Assembly (NCBI RefSeq): GCF_014201145.1
Contig: NZ_JACHDP010000001.1
Coordinates: 5,890,001 to 5,954,000, forward strand
DNA length: 64,000 bases
From: Micromonospora parathelypteridis
GTDB taxonomy: Bacteria; Actinomycetota; Actinomycetes; Mycobacteriales; Micromonosporaceae
Reading direction: 5' to 3'
Numbering within the stretch: position 1 is the stretch's first letter; the number at the start of each line of letters is the position of its first letter. The translations under genes and the position numbers were made by a program. Shown here piece by piece: positions 52,801-62,520 of the stretch. The notes below the pieces were generated by a model. The model was not told the origin of the DNA. It saw only the letters and a list, made by a program, of their open reading frames with translations, and made no database searches.

Positions 52801-54626
52801 AACCTCTCCTGGGTGTCGGCGGCCGTCAGCAGGATCCGGGCGCCGGCGTCCGAGAGCATGTAGCGCTGGCGCTCCGCCGGGTGCGCCGGGTCGAGTGGTA
52901 GGTAGCAGCCACCGGCCTTGAGGATGCCCAGGAGGGCCGCGTGCAGGTCGGTCGACTGCGGCAGGCACAGCCCGACCACGTCCTCGACACCCACTCCCCG
53001 TTCGCGCAGGAGGTGCGCGATGCGGTTGGCCCGAGCGTTGAGCTGGGCGTAGGACACCGCCGTCCCGTCCTGCTCGATGATCGCGGTGGCCAGCGGGGTG
53101 GCGGCGGCCTGACGTTCGAAGAGTTCGTGGACGCACCGGTCGGGGTAGGTGATCTCGGTGTCGTTCCACTCGTGCAGCATGGTGTCGCGTTCGGCGCCGG
53201 TCACCAGTTCGACCGAGTCGAGCGGCGCGTCCGGCTCCGCGACGACCTGCTCCAGCAGCGCGACGAAGTGTGCGAAGAAGCGGTCGATCGTGGCCCGTTC
53301 GAAGAGGTCGGTCGCGAAGCTGAGTTCCAGCCCCATCTCACCGGTCCCGCTGTTGACGGCGATCATCGTGAGGTCGACCTTGGCGGTGCCGTTGTCGAGA
53401 TCGATGTGCTGGACCACGGCGTCGGGCAACTGCCAGGTCTCCTCGGCCGCCTCGACGCACTGGAAGATGACCTGGAAAATGGGGTTCCGCGAGGCGTCCC
53501 GCACCGCGCCCACGCGCGCCACGATCTGGTCGAACGCGACGTCCTGATGGTCGAGCGCGCCGCGGACGGCGCGGTTGGTCCGGGCCAGCGCCTCGGCGAA
53601 GGTCGGTCGTCCGGCGAGGTTCACCGGTATCGCGACGGTGTTGGCGAACAGGCCCAGGGCGTGTTCGGTCTCGGGTGCCCCGCGCCCGGACAGCAGGGAG
53701 CCAACGGCGAAACGCTGCTGCGTGCTGTATCGGGAAAGCAGGGCGGCGTACGCCGTCAGGAGCACGTTGTGGACGGTGCTGCCGCGCTGCCCGGCCAGCG
53801 TTCGGACGTGGGTGCTCAGCGACGCGGGCAGCGGGGCGACGAACGTCTCGCCGCGGTCGGACCGGCGCGGCGGCCGCGTCCGGTCGAGGGGCAGTTGCAG
53901 GCCGTCGGGTAGGTCGCTGAGCGCGTCGGCCCAGTAGTCCAGGTCCTCGCGGAGCCGCTCCGGCGGCACCGCGGCCTGCCAGGCGGCGACATCGCCGAAC
54001 TGCACGGAGGGCGGCGCCTGGTGCGGCCGGCCGGTGGCCACGGCGGTGTAGGTCTCGCAGAGCTCCTTGGCCAGCAGGGCGCAGGACCAACCATCGGTGA
54101 TGATGTGGTGCTGGGAGATCACGACGAGGAATTCGTCGTCATCCACGCGATACACGGTGAATCGCAGCAGCGGGCCCGCTTCGAGGTCGAACGGTGTGGC
54201 CACGGCGAGCCGAGCCTCGTGCAGCGCGGTCGCGCGGCGCTGGTCCGCGGTGGCCCCCGGTGGAGACACGACCGTGAAGCAGGCTGGCCCGGCGGGGTGC
54301 ACGACCTGGTGGTTGCCGTCGATGGTGGTCCGCAGGATCTCGTGCCGCGCGACCAGCAGATCGGCGGCCTGCCGCAACGCGTCGAGGTCCAGCACGCCAC
54401 GCACCGTCATCGTGCGGTTCACCGTGTACGCGGCCCCGCCGTCGAAGAGCTGGTCAGCCAGCCAGACCGCGCGCTGTGCGGGGGAGAGGGGGATCGGTCC
54501 GGTCGGTCGGCGTGGGATGGTGCGCGCCGCGGTGTGGTTGGCCTGGCCGAGCAGGCGCCGCGCCAGCAGGGCGCGCTTGGACTCGGACAGCGTTGTGGTG
54601 CGTGGGATGTCGGTCGTCGTGGCCAT
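46890..54626 (-). CDS. NRPS-4: C-A-T-C-T-C-T with C-terminal beta-lactamase/PBP-like domain
   Basis: A 2578-residue protein. C1 has QHHIITDGWS near 173. The A domain has YTSGSTGRPKG near 645, and its pocket by eye is D-L-P-K-V-G-E-V-G, Asn-like. T1 GGDSLLSVR lies near 1039. C2 starts LSPLQAGMLFQTL near 1130, with FHHLLLDGWS. T2 GGDSIRAM lies near 1589. C3 starts LAPLQVSMLF near 1684, with THHVVMDGYS. T3 GGDSILAF lies near 2162. No A domain precedes T2 or T3. Residues about 2240-2578 are a serine hydrolase of the class C beta-lactamase/S12 family: SVSK near 2287, YSCAN near 2385 (the usual YxN has Cys for Asn) and HAG near 2517. There is no alpha/beta-hydrolase TE. The PBP-like domain probably releases, and may cyclise, the peptide, as the separate SurE-type enzymes do. 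Confidence 0.92.
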   Translation of the reverse strand: MATTTDIPRTTTLSESKRALLARRLLGQANHTAARTIPRRPTGPIPLSPAQRAVWLADQLFDGGAAYTVNRTMTVRGVLDLDALRQAADLLVARHEILRTTIDGNHQVVHPAGPACFTVVSPPGATADQRRATALHEARLAVATPFDLEAGPLLRFTVYRVDDDEFLVVISQHHIITDGWSCALLAKELCETYTAVATGRPHQAPPSVQFGDVAAWQAAVPPERLREDLDYWADALSDLPDGLQLPLDRTRPPRRSDRGETFVAPLPASLSTHVRTLAGQRGSTVHNVLLTAYAALLSRYSTQQRFAVGSLLSGRGAPETEHALGLFANTVAIPVNLAGRPTFAEALARTNRAVRGALDHQDVAFDQIVARVGAVRDASRNPIFQVIFQCVEAAEETWQLPDAVVQHIDLDNGTAKVDLTMIAVNSGTGEMGLELSFATDLFERATIDRFFAHFVALLEQVVAEPDAPLDSVELVTGAERDTMLHEWNDTEITYPDRCVHELFERQAAATPLATAIIEQDGTAVSYAQLNARANRIAHLLRERGVGVEDVVGLCLPQSTDLHAALLGILKAGGCYLPLDPAHPAERQRYMLSDAGARILLTAADTQERFADFDGERICVPTEDLSGYAETDPEAVNTPNNLIYIMYTSGSTGRPKGVLVTHRGVANYLLWSIDGYGVQGTSGAPMVGSIAFDLSVPNFLLPLISGRDVTLLPETDQVQALADLIQRDGDFSLLKITPGHLDALRHLTPAGSRVNSVRTYVVGADEVRPETVAAWREIAPQGRIINEYGPTETVVGCSVYEIGDDFDPASPISIGRPIANLRMYVLDAQGRLAPPGVVGELYIGGVGVARGYAGRPALTAERFVPDPYDPLPGARMYRTGDLARFRLDGNIDFLGRIDHQVKIRGYRVELAEVEARLLAHPEVTEAVVVCREAGGHQRLAAYVVGAARAAVAPDGVKRFVAAGLPDYMVPSVVTVLDQMPLTAGGKVDRGALPEPALPDADQIAAPRTPAEQTLTEIWQTVLGVPRIGIHANFFDLGGDSLLSVRVARQARDAGLAVTPALLFGHQSIAELAEAVAGSTTSPVAARPGGDTAQPGLAAMLRSADLPPVAQRKLLTQIRPAGIADLYRLSPLQAGMLFQTLAEPERAANVEQFVIGIDGDLRPDDLRYAWQHGVDRHPVLRTTFAWRELPHPVQVVAPVAELDWDYLDWSHRTAAECDAELARLLAADREQGFALDLRPPHRCRLIRTGPAAHLLVWSFHHLLLDGWSMPVLVNEILLAYHARTGRVGPQLPEPVPFGDYIRWLWAQDTDASMAFWRERLLGATPTDLPFVRPAATRAEASAAEVTAVLDRQRVEDIRALARRHRVTVGTVLQAAWALLLARETGDAEVMFGTLIAGRDADVPGIERIVGLLMSTVPNRVRVAAGSLGHWLQMSQANQAAANGHGHLALADIQRAAGHAGGRPLFETIFVYENFDAPAGQRPPELDVHVDRAIRQTGYPVVLGASLHEELTLRINYDRARVSAAESLLDEYVEILDGLLADTEPEKLASPSAVRVTGARTPLERRLAEIWAEVLHLVEIGIGDDFIELGGDSIRAMQIVARARDIGLIRRPTDLFSHPTVAQLAAMPEPDGTDPPTPTADPAPSAGLGPAGAASADSTGLSGLDEASLADLMATLPADEVEGVYALAPLQVSMLFEHLAAERDIYQRTYASDIDGPLDADLLRRAWQHATDRHPALRTRYLSDGLPRPVQVVLRRHEVVLERHDCTHVPAPARAAWIDRLLARELDHGAGLDQHPPSRFFLIRTGERSHRFVWSTHHVVMDGYSFNLVFAEVSSAYRALREGRPLPAGSVPVEGYVRWLRTPQTTTADDGEFWRDMFAGLPAPSSLPLAEPVAGSAGSASQTRTLPDELLTRLQVAARRERVTLHTLLHCAWGLLLSEHDGGRDAVFGTTLAGRNAPVSGVEQMVGMFMNILPTRLRIDRAAQLGPWLRHTQEEQLALHDRVATALGDVRKAIGMSRGTPFTSLFVFRNFNIASGELTTDLSVSPLDVEVGETGRDLTLSADFDGGLRVGLKYNRSVYRPTTIERLLDRLTELLELLAGNGGDTVLGAVLPEPVPTVAPVESPEEAPHSEAGAAFTGRARVLKDIWDAVLQMPDVDPDENFFHVGGDSILAFQVAGAARRAQIPITVQQILRLRTFTKVLAAVDADDPEAGTDAPSPAESRQAVSRPAASGSLPDDREQAVRSAMARHRVPAASIALIENGEVAQAWTAGVTKAGGTVVAGPETVFQVCSVSKHVTALGVLRLVRDGLLDLDVDARDYLSRWQPPDDGDGHPITLRQLLSHTSGLTRLTNLGVARTAASPSLLDILHGSPPATNPAVRREGPAGEFRYSCANFGVIQQILAEVTGEPFAVLMDRVVFTPMGMTNSSYDQSFPLRRAGRVALGHTDDGGHLPGGWHVVTDGAASGLWTTATDLAKLACDVLRALRGEPAVLLGPDEAATMTQPLPSVSYGLGSIATGSGWFGHAGDGPGYQALTLAGTGGAGAVILANRAGQLDFVTDLMAELGIDLPVSRDGALTTQESL

Positions 54627-54647
54627 CGTTGACTCCGGTCCGGCCGC

Positions 54648-54860
54648 TCAGGCCGCGGTCATCTGTTGGCGCAGGCTGAGGGGTCGCATGTCGGTCCACA
54701 CCTGTTCGATGTGGTCGAGGCAGACCTGCTTGGTGCCTTCCACGCCGGTGCTTTTCCAGCCGGGCGGTACGGTCCGGCCGGTTGGCCAGATCGAGTACTG
54801 TTCCTCGTCGTTGACCACGACGGTGTAGTGCTGTTCCTGCTCGGACACGTCTTCTCCCAT
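54648..54860 (-). CDS. mbtH: MbtH-like protein, copy 2
   Basis: A 70-residue MbtH protein, identical to copy 1 except for one Thr. GGAGG precedes the ATG. It is 21 bases upstream of NRPS-4 in the same operon, the classic mbtH position, so this is probably the original copy and the one at 21,199 the derived copy. It should chaperone the adenylation domains of the cluster. Confidence 0.95.
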   Translation of the reverse strand: MGEDVSEQEQHYTVVVNDEEQYSIWPTGRTVPPGWKSTGVEGTKQVCLDHIEQVWTDMRPLSLRQQMTAA

Positions 54861-54922
54861 CGCAGCCTCCGAGAGCCGTCGAGGCGGCCCTGCTTGGTTG
54901 TCTGCGAGGCTGGCGGTCGACG

Positions 54923-54951
54923 CTTTCGCCGGCCTTTCGACCGCCTTTCCC
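54923..54951 (-). promoter_or_regulatory. SARP-like triple direct repeat before mbtH copy 2
   Basis: Minus-strand heptamers GGGAAAG, TCGAAAG and GCGAAAG start exactly 11 bp apart (plus 54945-54951, 54934-54940, 54923-54929). They match the set before copy 1 except for one base in the middle unit. It probably drives the NRPS-4 operon. Confidence 0.55.
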
Positions 54952-54994
54952 GCCCGGTCGCCACGGGCGACGCCCGGCAGGCGGGAGGGGCGCA

Positions 54995-55045
54995 CGCCAC
55001 GTAGGAGGGCGGGAACGCGACGCGTTCCCGCCCTCCGGTGTGGCG
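54995..55045 (-). terminator. Very strong hairpin terminator after the MFS gene
   Basis: GGAGGGCGGGAACGCG (55004-55019) pairs with 55021-55036 without a mismatch. An outer pair, CGCCAC (54995-55000) with GTGGCG (55040-55045), extends the stem. It separates the MFS gene from the NRPS-4 operon promoter. Confidence 0.8.
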
Positions 55046-55057
55046 CCCCGACAGCTG

Positions 55058-56383
55058 CTAGGCGGGGTCCTTGACGGCCACCACCGTCGCGGTGGTTGCC
55101 TGCGGGGGTGGCTGGGGTGCGGCCGGGCCCGGCTCGTCGGGCGGCGGCGCGAGGGCGCCCCCGGCGCGGGCCAGACCGAACAGCACCCACCCCGACAGCA
55201 GCAGCACGAGGCCCTCCGCGCCGAGTACGAGCCGGTAGTCGAAGGACGCGATGAGCGCCGCGCCGACGCCGATGGACATGATGTGTGGCGCGGAGGTGAG
55301 CACCTCCAGCGCGCTGAAGACGCGGCCTTGCAGGTGGTTGGGGGAGACCCGTTGGAACAGTGTGAGGATGGCGATGGCCATCCACGGCAGCCCGATACCG
55401 CACAACACCTTGCCGGCGAGGGCCGCGGGCAGGAACGCGATGGTCATGAACAGCGGGCCGAGGGCGAAGAACGCGACGCCTGCCGCGGCGACCTTGATCT
55501 CGCCGAACCGCCGCATCACCCAGGTCGCGGTTAGCCCGCCGACGATGGCCCCGACGCCCTGGACCATCTGCAGCACGCCGAGGAACTCGGGTACCTGACG
55601 AAGTCCGTCGACCACGGCGTAGTTTGCGGAGTCGCTGAAGCCGATCACCAGGGTGGCCACCGCGGTGCCGATCGTGACGCCGCGCAGGGTCTTGTTCGCC
55701 AGCAGGAAGTGGAAGCCCGCGCCGAGGTCGCGGCCGAACGCGGTCAGCCGCCCCGCCTTTGTGGGCCTGACCGCCCCGCCCGTGAGGTCGTGGGCGGTGC
55801 GGGTGGGCTTGGGTTCACGTAGCGACAGCGCGGCTGTACAGGCCGCCGCGGCCAGGAACGTCACCATGTCCAGTAGGACGACCAGCTGTCCACCCACCAG
55901 CGTGAAGAGTCCGGCGCCGGCGAGCGGGGCGACGATGCGAAGACCCTCCTGGGCGGTCCGCAGCGCGGCGTTGGCGCTGGGTCGCAGCTCGGTGGGGAGC
56001 AGGGTGGACAACAGCGCGGACTGCGCGGGCGCCACCAGCACGTTGAGCCAACCGTAGAGCAGCATCACGGTGTAGATGAGCCAGACGTCGCCGCTGTCGC
56101 TCACCAGCAACAGTGGTGCGACGACCAGGGCGCCGGCGAGGTTTGCCGCCACCAGCAGGGGTCGGCGGCGCACCCGGTCGACCAGTAGGCCGCTCAGCGG
56201 GGCCAGTAGCGTCGGCAGGCTGAAGAACAGGAACGTCAGTCCGGCCGCGGCGCTGCTGCCTGTCAGCGTCTTGACCCAGATGCCGCAGGCCAGCCACATG
56301 GCGCTGTCGCCGAGCAGCGACAGGGTCTGGCCGATCAGGTAGAGCCGGGCATCGCGGTTGGCGAGCAGTCCGCGGGCTGTCAT
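55058..56383 (-). CDS. MFS transporter (probable peptide exporter)
   Basis: 441 residues with about 12 membrane segments, of the MFS_3/enterobactin-exporter-like group. The N-terminal half has [17 protein letters not shown] and the loop motif [13 protein letters not shown] (motif A-like). The tail is Pro/Ala-rich and soluble. This group exports siderophores and macrolides. Its place between the NRPS-4 operon and the tailoring operon makes it the likely exporter or self-resistance pump of the product. It is isolated from mbtH copy 2 by a strong terminator. Confidence 0.85.
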   Translation of the reverse strand: MTARGLLANRDARLYLIGQTLSLLGDSAMWLACGIWVKTLTGSSAAAGLTFLFFSLPTLLAPLSGLLVDRVRRRPLLVAANLAGALVVAPLLLVSDSGDVWLIYTVMLLYGWLNVLVAPAQSALLSTLLPTELRPSANAALRTAQEGLRIVAPLAGAGLFTLVGGQLVVLLDMVTFLAAAACTAALSLREPKPTRTAHDLTGGAVRPTKAGRLTAFGRDLGAGFHFLLANKTLRGVTIGTAVATLVIGFSDSANYAVVDGLRQVPEFLGVLQMVQGVGAIVGGLTATWVMRRFGEIKVAAAGVAFFALGPLFMTIAFLPAALAGKVLCGIGLPWMAIAILTLFQRVSPNHLQGRVFSALEVLTSAPHIMSIGVGAALIASFDYRLVLGAEGLVLLLSGWVLFGLARAGGALAPPPDEPGPAAPQPPPQATTATVVAVKDPA

Positions 56384-56489
56384 TCAGGGCCTCCAGGGGA
56401 TCGAGAGGGTGAGCACACATACATCCCAGTGCATGTTCTACAACGAGGCTCTCCCGGTTGCGATCAGGGTGCGTTTGTCTGCGAGCCGC

Positions 56490-57251
56490 TCAGCCGAGTC
56501 CGAGCAGTGGTGTGACGGCGTCCAGGACGGCGTTCGTCTGTTCCCGGACGAAGAAGTGGCCGCCGGGGAAGGTGTGGTGCCGGAAGGGACCCGTCGTGTG
56601 CTCCCGCCACCGGTCGACGTCGTCAACGGTGCAGAGCGTGTCGGCGGATCCCGACAACGCCACCATCGGCGCGGTCAGCGGACCGCCGTTGCGGGCATGG
56701 GCGTACGTCTCCGAGACGGCGAAGTCCGCCCGCAGCGCCGGCAGGAGCAGCTCGACTAGCTCCGGATCGTCGAAGACGGCCGGCGGTGTGCCATCGAACC
56801 GGCGGACCGTCTCGATCAGATCCGCCATGGGCAGGTGCCGGATCGGCGGCAGGGACGAGGGCAGGTGCGGCGCCCGTCGGCCGGACACGATCAGCGCCTG
56901 CGGCTCGGGCCGGCCGTTGTCGCGCAACCGGCGCGCCACCTCGTACGCGAGGAGCGCACCCATGCTGTGGCCGAACAGGAAGTAACGGCCGTCCGTGTAC
57001 GGGGCGATCTCGGGTGCGACCGCGTCGACGATCGCGTCGAGGTCGTCCAGCGGGTCCTCGCCCAGGCGGTTCTCCCGCCCCGGCAGCTGTACGGCCAAGA
57101 CCTGTACCGAATCCGGAAACCGCCGGGGCCAGCCGCTGTACGCCGAGGCGCCCGCACCCGCGAACGGGAAGCAGATCAGAGTCGCCTTGGCGTGCGGGAC
57201 CGGTCTGCGGTTGACCAGCCACAGACTCTTGGTCGCGACATTGCCGGTCAT
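56490..57251 (-). CDS. Type II (editing) thioesterase
   Basis: 253 residues of the alpha/beta-hydrolase TE II family. It starts with LICFPFAGAGASAYSGWP and has the nucleophile motif GHSMGALLAYE near residue 92. The catalytic Asp region is GSADTLCTVDD and the His is in PGGHFFVREQ. TE IIs clear misprimed or stalled groups from carrier proteins. The start overlaps the stop of the amidohydrolase upstream (ATGA). Since NRPS-4 lacks an integrated TE, a release role is conceivable, though editing is the family norm. Confidence 0.9.
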   Translation of the reverse strand: MTGNVATKSLWLVNRRPVPHAKATLICFPFAGAGASAYSGWPRRFPDSVQVLAVQLPGRENRLGEDPLDDLDAIVDAVAPEIAPYTDGRYFLFGHSMGALLAYEVARRLRDNGRPEPQALIVSGRRAPHLPSSLPPIRHLPMADLIETVRRFDGTPPAVFDDPELVELLLPALRADFAVSETYAHARNGGPLTAPMVALSGSADTLCTVDDVDRWREHTTGPFRHHTFPGGHFFVREQTNAVLDAVTPLLGLG

Positions 57252-58516
57252 CCCTGCAGTCCTTCCTGCTCCATCAGCAAGATAGCCGACTGCAGCAGGA
57301 CATTGGCTCCGTGCACCAGGTCCTCGTCATCGGTGTACTCCTCGGGCGCGTGGCTGACGCCGCCGCGACTGGGCACGAAGATCATGCCGATCGGCGCCTC
57401 CGCGGCGATGATCTGGGCGTCGTGGCCGGCGCCGCTGGACAGCACCAGGTGTTCCAGCTCGAGCGAACTGGCGGCCTCCCGGATGACCGAGCTGACCGTG
57501 GCGTCGGCGGCCACCGGATCGGTCCGCATGGTGACGTCGATGTGGACCAGGGTCGCCTCGCTGACCCGGAACGTGTCCAGCTCGGCCCGGATCGCCGCCT
57601 CCGCGCGGCGCAGTCGGCCACGGTTGGAGTCGCGGATCTCCGCCGTGAGGTGGACCTCGCCGGCGACCACGTTGGCCTCTCCCGGCGTGACCGAGGCGTT
57701 GCCGACCGTGGAGACCGAGCACAGCCGTTGTTCGCGGGCGGCGCGCTCGATGACGAGAATCACCCGGGCCGCCGTGGCGAGCGCGTCCGCCCGCTGGTTC
57801 ATCGGGGTGGTGCCGGCGTGCGCCTGCCGCCCGCGGATCTCGATCTCGACGATCGTGCGTCCGTTGATGGTGTCGACGACGCCGATCGGTACCCCCGCGC
57901 GCTCCAACGTCGGCCCCTGCTCGATGTGTACCTCCAGGTACGCCCCGATCGGCGTGGGCCAGCGGGCGGACTCCTGCCGGTCGATGTCGCCGCCGCTGAG
58001 CCGCAGCTCGATCGCCAGCTCCTCGCGGGCGCCGTGGGTGACATTGGACGGCAGCGCCGACTGGCCCACCACCGCCCGAGAGCCGAAGAAGGGGTACGGG
58101 AACTTCGCGCCCTCCTCGTTGCTGAAGGCGACGACGACCGGCTCCAGCCAGCCGGTTCGCCCTTCGGCGGTGAGCTGCCTCAGCACCTCCAGGGCCGCCA
58201 CGACGCCGTACGTACCGTCGAACTGACCGCCGTTGGTCACGCTGTCGAGGTGCGAGCCCAGCATGAGGGTGGGCTTGGTCGGATCGGCGCCGGGGCGCCG
58301 GATGATCAGATTGCCGGCCGCGTCCACCGTGCTGAGAAAGCCTTGCTCAGTGGCGCGCCGGGCGAGGTGGTCGCGAGCCTTCCGCTCCGGCTCCGAGAAG
58401 CCCGGGCGGGTGATGCCGCCGTTGGGCTGCGCGCCGAACCGGGACATTTCCGCCATCGTCGCCAGCAGCCGCTCGGCGTTCACCCGAGCGACGTTCTTGG
58501 TCAGTGCTGCGGTCAT
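57248..58516 (-). CDS. M20-family amidohydrolase (N-carbamoyl amino acid/allantoate amidohydrolase-like)
   Basis: About 422 residues of the two-metal M20 hydantoinase/carbamoylase branch. Metal-ligand motifs seen: GSHLDSVTNGGQFDG, the SNEEGAKFP glutamates, LEVHIEQGP, and a C-terminal SRGGVSHAPEEYTDDED. RGRQAHAGTTPMNQRADAL marks the dimerisation domain. Known members cleave N-carbamoyl amino acids, ureidoglycine precursors or amides. GGAGATC precedes the ATG at 58516; an upstream extension is not supported. In this operon it may remove a carbamoyl or acyl group from a precursor amino acid, or process the peptide. Confidence 0.88.
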   Translation of the reverse strand: MTAALTKNVARVNAERLLATMAEMSRFGAQPNGGITRPGFSEPERKARDHLARRATEQGFLSTVDAAGNLIIRRPGADPTKPTLMLGSHLDSVTNGGQFDGTYGVVAALEVLRQLTAEGRTGWLEPVVVAFSNEEGAKFPYPFFGSRAVVGQSALPSNVTHGAREELAIELRLSGGDIDRQESARWPTPIGAYLEVHIEQGPTLERAGVPIGVVDTINGRTIVEIEIRGRQAHAGTTPMNQRADALATAARVILVIERAAREQRLCSVSTVGNASVTPGEANVVAGEVHLTAEIRDSNRGRLRRAEAAIRAELDTFRVSEATLVHIDVTMRTDPVAADATVSSVIREAASSLELEHLVLSSGAGHDAQIIAAEAPIGMIFVPSRGGVSHAPEEYTDDEDLVHGANVLLQSAILLMEQEGLQG

Positions 58517-58535
58517 TGCGATCTCCTTCGGTGGG

Positions 58536-59195
58536 TCACAGCGGCTCGACCGCCAGGCGGCGGCCGGCGGGGTCGATGGACCCCACGGGTACGGCACGGG
58601 TGGCTGCCGGGTTCGCGAACGTGGCCGACCACTGGTGCTCCAGGGTGGACAGCGCGCTGGTCGGCGTGGTGCGGACCTCGTAGAGCGGTTCGAGGCTGTT
58701 CTGCGCGTAACCGCGCACGTGGACGTCGGCGACCAGGTTTTCGAGCTGGTCCCAGCAGCCCTCGACGTCGAGGAGGACGATCGGCTTGCGGAGCATCCCG
58801 AGGTAGCGCAGCGACAGCACGTCGAGTACCTCGTCGAGGGTGCCGTAGCCGCCGGCCAGCGCGAGGAAGACGTCCGCGTGCCCGAGCATGCTCTGCTTGC
58901 GATCGTTCATCGTGTGGCTCAGCTCCACCGACTGCGGTGGGGCCGCGATCGACCGCTCGCGTTCGGCGAGGAACGCCGGGATCACGCCGGTGATCGGCGC
59001 GCCAGCGTGGAACGCGGACCACGCCACCGAGCCCATCAGCCCGCTACCGCCGCCGCCGTAGACGAGCCGGTGGCCTCGCTCGCCGATCAGGCGGCCGACC
59101 TCCTCGGCCGCTCGGGTCATCGCCGGGCTGACGCCCGGTCGGGCTCCGCAGAAGACGCACACGGAGAGGGTGGGCGAGTGCTGCATGTGTGTCAT
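58536..59195 (-). CDS. LOG/TIGR00730 Rossmann-fold protein
   Basis: 219 residues of the lysine-decarboxylase-like/LOG family. It has VCVFCGARPG at the N-terminus, LVYGGGGSGLMG, and the catalytic-type motif AGGYGTLDEVLDVL, where the usual leading Pro (PGGxGTxxE) is Ala. Family members are nucleoside-5'-monophosphate phosphoribohydrolases. Some sit in biosynthetic clusters, where they free a base or act on other N-ribosides. It starts directly after the threonine aldolase stop, with AGGAGCG ahead. The changed Pro may alter activity. Confidence 0.85.
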   Translation of the reverse strand: MTHMQHSPTLSVCVFCGARPGVSPAMTRAAEEVGRLIGERGHRLVYGGGGSGLMGSVAWSAFHAGAPITGVIPAFLAERERSIAAPPQSVELSHTMNDRKQSMLGHADVFLALAGGYGTLDEVLDVLSLRYLGMLRKPIVLLDVEGCWDQLENLVADVHVRGYAQNSLEPLYEVRTTPTSALSTLEHQWSATFANPAATRAVPVGSIDPAGRRLAVEPL

Positions 59196-60268
<1,073 letters not shown>

Positions 60269-60272
<4 letters not shown>

Positions 60273-61495
60273 TCCGGCTCTACCTCCCACGCGATCTCGG
60301 CGACGGCGCGGTCGAGAATCCGCTCGACTGTCGCGGCCGATCTGCCCTTGGCAATGACGAAGCCGACGCGGCCGTACGCATCGCGTGGCGGCGCCACCGC
60401 CTGGCCGGCCTCGACGGTCAGGTGGACCTGCTGCACGCCGCCCACGCTCCGCGCTCGGTGCAGGCCGTCGATTGCTCGCAGGACGCCGCGCTCCGGCGCC
60501 GTGATGAAGTGGATACCGGTGACGCCGCGGCGCCGGGCAGTCAGCTCGACCGGCCGTCCAGTGGCCACGTGCAGTTGCTGTGTCAGCAGATCCACGCCGG
60601 TCGCGAGCCGTACCAGCTCCGGGATCATCCCACCGGCGAGGCGGGCGTTGACCTCGATGATCGCGGGACCGTTCGTCGTCCAGCGAACCTCGGTGTGTGC
60701 CGGGCCCTGCTCGAAGCCGAGCGCCTTGAGCGCGCGCTCGACCGTGGCGGCCAGCTCGTCGGCGACACCGGCTGGCAGTGGTGCCGGATAGATGTGGCGT
60801 GCCTCGACGAACGACGGCGGCGACCCCACGGTCTTCGCCGTGATACCGACGCAGGTGACACTGCCGGCGTCGCTGAAGGTCTCGACGCTGAACTCCGGAC
60901 CCGTGACGTACTGCTCCAGCAGCACGACGCGCGGCGCGGGCTGGCCGCGAACATTGGTCTTGCTGGCCAGGATGTCCGACACCTGATGGCGGACCTCGCC
61001 GGTGTCGTGGCACAGCAGCACGCCCTGCGATCCGGAGCCGTCCACCGGCTTCACGACGCACGGCAGGCCCAGTCGCGCCACCGCCCGGTCGGCCTCGGCG
61101 GGCGAGCCGACGACGACGTACGCCGGCTGCCCGACGCCGTGGTGGTCGAGGACGCGGCGGACCGCGGCCTTGTCCCGGCAGGTGACCATGACCTCCCACG
61201 GGTTGCCGGGCAGGCCGAGCTCGGCCGCCACCCGGGCCACCGCGGGCAGGTAGAACTCGCTGGTGGTGGTCACCCCGACGATCCCCTCCGGCCAGCGCGC
61301 GGCGATGGCCGTGGAGAGCTGGCTGGGCGTGTTCGTGTCGCAGATCAGCAGGTCGTGCGGGATCTCCGCGAGCTGCGGGTATCGGCCCGGCGAGCGGGTG
61401 ACGAAGCACGGCAGCCAGCCCAGTTCGTGGGCCCGCCGGAGTGCCACCATGCCACTGCCGGTCGTGTTCGATTCGATGAAGACGATGCGTTTCAC
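60269..61495 (-). CDS. ATP-grasp carboxylate-amine ligase
   Basis: About 408 residues. The N-terminal pre-ATP-grasp part is KRIVFIESNTTGSGMVALRR. The ATP-grasp region includes LPCVVKPVDGSGSQGVLL (ATP-binding Lys and glycine-rich loop), LLEQYVTGPEFSVETFSD, and IIEVNARLAGGMIPELV (Mg ligands). The family joins a carboxylate to an amine through an acyl phosphate, as L-amino acid ligases do. The GTG start follows GGGAGG and overlaps the stop of the PLP-synthase gene by four bases. Its partners are unknown; a dipeptide or an amide-masked diamino acid is possible. Confidence 0.88.
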
Positions 61496-62520
61496 GCCGG
61501 CCTCCCCCCTGGGTAGCTGCACGACCAGGAGTGCACGGGTGTCCCGTAGGTGACCCGGGCAGGCTCCTCGGCGATCGGCTGGCTGTCCAGGCCGGTACGT
61601 CGCCAGTACTCGTCGCTGTAGACGCTCTCCCAGTAGCGGTCGCCGCGGTCGGGGAACACACCGAGGACGGTGCTGCCGGGCTCAGCGGTCCGGGCGAGGT
61701 GGCGCAGGACGCAGTACACCGACCCGGACGTGTTCCCGGCGAAGATCTGCTGCTCCTGCGCCAACCGGCGGGTGGCGGAGAACGCCTCGTGGTCGTTGAG
61801 CCAGTGCACCTCGTCGAAGACGGAGTGGTCGAGGTTGGCCGGCATCAGGCTGTTGCCGAGCCCGCTCTGCAGGCGGCCGGCCCGGTCGGGCTGATGGAAC
61901 AGCATGCTGCCGACGCTGTCGACGCCGATGGCGCGGACGGTTTCTCCGACCTCCCGCAGCGCGCGAACCGTCCCGCAGGACGAGCCGCCGCTGCCGACCG
62001 ACGCCACGAGCACATCCACGCGGTCGAGCTCGCCGAGCAACTCGGCGGCGAGCGTCGTGTAGGACAGCGGATTGTCGGGATTGCTGTACTGCTGCGGCCA
62101 GAACGCGCCGGGCAGCCGGGTGAGCAGGTCGTCGAGCAGTTCCAGCCGCGCACTCTGCCAGCCGCCGCTCGTCATCGCCGGCACGATGTGCACCTCGCAG
62201 CCGAGCGAGTGCAGCTTCGCCAGCGTGATCTGGTCGATCCGTGGGTCGGTGACGATGTGCACCTCGTGGCCCAGCGCCCTGCCGACCAGGGCGACACCCA
62301 TCGCCATCGAACCCGATGAACTCTCGACTATGGGCGCGTCGGGCTTGAGTTCCCCGCTCTCGCGCGCCGCGAGGATGATGCGGCGTGCCACCCGATCCTT
62401 CATCGCGAAGAGGTTCTGCATCTCGAGCTTGGCGTAGACAGCCACCCCCGAGGTCTCGCCCAGCCGCAGTCTGACCAAGGGCGTGTGGCCGATGGCGTCG
62501 ATCACATCCGTGGGGGCCAT
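61492..62520 (-). CDS. Cysteine synthase-family PLP beta-replacement enzyme
   Basis: About 342 residues of PLP fold type II. It begins VIDAIGHTPLVRLRL, and the Schiff-base lysine is in FAMKDRVARRI. The substrate loop is SSSGSMAMGVALVG (where O-acetylserine sulfhydrylases have TSGNTG). The phosphate-binding loop is ASVGSGGSSCGTVRAL. A GHMP kinase is directly upstream and an argininosuccinate-lyase-like gene precedes that. It probably replaces the phosphate of O-phosphothreonine (or phosphoserine) with an amine donor, giving a 2,3-diamino acid precursor, as proposed for pacidamycin- and friulimicin-type clusters. GGAGAAGG precedes the ATG. Confidence 0.87.
   Translation of the reverse strand: MAPTDVIDAIGHTPLVRLRLGETSGVAVYAKLEMQNLFAMKDRVARRIILAARESGELKPDAPIVESSSGSMAMGVALVGRALGHEVHIVTDPRIDQITLAKLHSLGCEVHIVPAMTSGGWQSARLELLDDLLTRLPGAFWPQQYSNPDNPLSYTTLAAELLGELDRVDVLVASVGSGGSSCGTVRALREVGETVRAIGVDSVGSMLFHQPDRAGRLQSGLGNSLMPANLDHSVFDEVHWLNDHEAFSATRRLAQEQQIFAGNTSGSVYCVLRHLARTAEPGSTVLGVFPDRGDRYWESVYSDEYWRRTGLDSQPIAEEPARVTYGTPVHSWSCSYPGGRPA

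Larger units (their letters stand above)
54616..54964. repeat. 349-bp duplicated block, copy 2 (mbtH plus leader)
   Basis: The partner of 21,167-21,515, 98.9% identical by my count (four differences). It includes the ATG and first codons of NRPS-4, the mbtH gene and the heptamer repeats. Confidence 0.9.
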